The notes below the pieces were generated by a model that saw only the letters and a list, made by a program, of their open reading frames with translations, searched no databases and was not told the origin of the DNA. The position numbers were made by a program, and so were the translations under genes. From contig DAIDTL010000009.1 in assembly GCA_027457225.1 (NCBI GenBank), positions 1 to 16,584 of the forward strand: a stretch of DNA of 16,584 bases, read 5' to 3'. Positions 16,306 through 16,584 of the stretch are shown piece after piece (positions within the stretch are counted from its first letter, which is position 1; each line of letters starts with the position of its first letter). This DNA comes from Ferrovaceae bacterium (GTDB lineage Bacteria > Pseudomonadota > Gammaproteobacteria > Burkholderiales > Ferrovaceae).

Positions 16306-16318
16306 AATCAATTGGTTA
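16306..16318 (+). promoter_or_regulatory. IHF-binding site between enhancer and promoter
   Basis: AATCAATTGGTTA fits the IHF consensus WATCAANNNNTTR at every defined position. An A/T-only tract lies just 5' of it (about 16288-16305), as in strong IHF sites. It is centred about 63 bp upstream of the predicted start, between the NtrC-type site and the -24/-12 element, the usual place for a DNA bend in RpoN promoters. Confidence 0.65.
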
Positions 16319-16370
16319 CATTAAAAAATAGATTTTTCTGGAGGGTACCGCAAGATAAATCATTCCCCAA

Positions 16371-16387
16371 TGCGCTATAACGGTGCG
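16371..16387. promoter_or_regulatory. NtrC-type enhancer site
   Basis: TGCGCTATAACGGTGCG matches the NtrC dyad TGCACY-N5-GGTGCA at 10 of 12 defined positions; both differences are A to G. Its centre lies about 130 bp upstream of the predicted nirB start, a normal enhancer distance. Only one full site is visible, whereas many NtrC-activated promoters have two. It implies activation when nitrogen is limiting. Confidence 0.65.
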
Positions 16388-16399
16388 CACTCTGAACGA

Positions 16400-16434
16400 A
16401 AAAAAACCATCGGCAAAAATCCGATGGTTTTTTT
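16400..16434 (-). terminator. Rho-independent terminator downstream of rplQ
   Basis: A 14-bp stem pairs AAAAAAACCATCGG (16400-16413) with CCGATGGTTTTTTT (16421-16434) around a 7-nt loop. Read on the minus strand, a hairpin is followed by a run of eight T's, 20 nt past the rplQ stop. It separates ribosomal-protein transcription from the nitrate operon. The A/T flanks make it potentially bidirectional. Confidence 0.92.
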
Positions 16435-16453
16435 AAAAAATTCCTGAAACGGC

Positions 16454-16584
16454 TTAGGCTTCTGGCGCGCTCTCGGCCTCAATGGCACCTGCAGGACGGT
16501 CCAGCAGCTCCACCAACGCCATGGGTGCATTGTCTCCCTGACGAAAACCAAACTTCAGGATACGCAAATACCCGCCGTTTCTGG
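16454..16584 (-). CDS. rplQ: Ribosomal protein L17 (C-terminal part, runs off the right edge)
   Basis: The last 42 residues of bL17, a large-subunit ribosomal protein, are present. RNGGYLRILKFGFRQGDNAP and MALVELLDR are the conserved C-terminal signature, followed by a short Ala/Glu-rich tail (IEAESAPEA) and TAA at 16454-16456. The N-terminal two thirds lie outside the window. In most bacteria rplQ is the last gene of the alpha operon after rpoA, and the terminator just downstream agrees with that. Confidence 0.96.
   Translation of the reverse strand, partial: RNGGYLRILKFGFRQGDNAPMALVELLDRPAGAIEAESAPEA

Noticed and set aside
1..16584. Search by eye for CRISPR arrays, insertion sequences, tRNA genes, integrase sites and long direct repeats.
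   Set aside because: None seen: no regularly spaced repeats, no transposase or integrase reading frame, and no gap large enough to hide one.

Overview
The window looks like chromosomal DNA of a betaproteobacterium. This is inferred from the uvrA / MFS transporter / ssb arrangement, the Pseudomonas-type order of the nitrate-assimilation genes, and protein sequence character; no 16S or other decisive marker is present. No mobile element, CRISPR array, tRNA or rRNA was seen. Coding density is high, and the longest stretch without a gene is the ~270-base gap at 16183-16453.

Layout, left to right. (1) 1-2118: the 5' end of uvrA on the minus strand, divergent from an MFS transporter and ssb on the plus strand, closed by a rho-independent terminator. 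(2) 2106-4021: a minus-strand pair, an exported carboxymuconolactone-decarboxylase-like protein followed by a second MFS transporter. (3) 4108-7551: four plus-strand genes: an RssA-type patatin, a YhiN/HI0933-type flavoprotein, an exported protein made of two similar halves, and 3-methyladenine DNA glycosylase I. (4) 7561-16182: a five-gene minus-strand operon, nirB - nirD - nitrate reductase - nitrate transporter - fused PP2C phosphatase/Ser-Thr kinase. (5) 16183-16453: the operon control region. (6) 16454-16584: the 3' end of rplQ, with its own terminator.

The core of the window is the assimilatory nitrate operon. Nitrate enters through the NarK/NasA-type transporter, is reduced to nitrite by a molybdenum nitrate reductase with a C-terminal [2Fe-2S] domain, and nitrite is reduced to ammonium by the siroheme enzyme NirBD. 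The first three genes overlap by ATGA, the transporter follows after 28 nt, and the kinase/phosphatase is the last gene. Upstream of nirB there is a near-textbook nitrogen-control promoter: a -24/-12 sigma-54 element, a perfect IHF consensus and an NtrC-type palindrome, in the right order and at suitable distances. Expression under nitrogen limitation is therefore the likely regime. No dedicated reductase-partner (diaphorase) gene, siroheme-synthesis gene or nitrate sensor lies in the window.

I found no clearly new system. The least understood element is the dual kinase/phosphatase with a C-terminal membrane anchor in the nitrate operon. The exported two-repeat protein and the exported CMD-like protein are unassigned.
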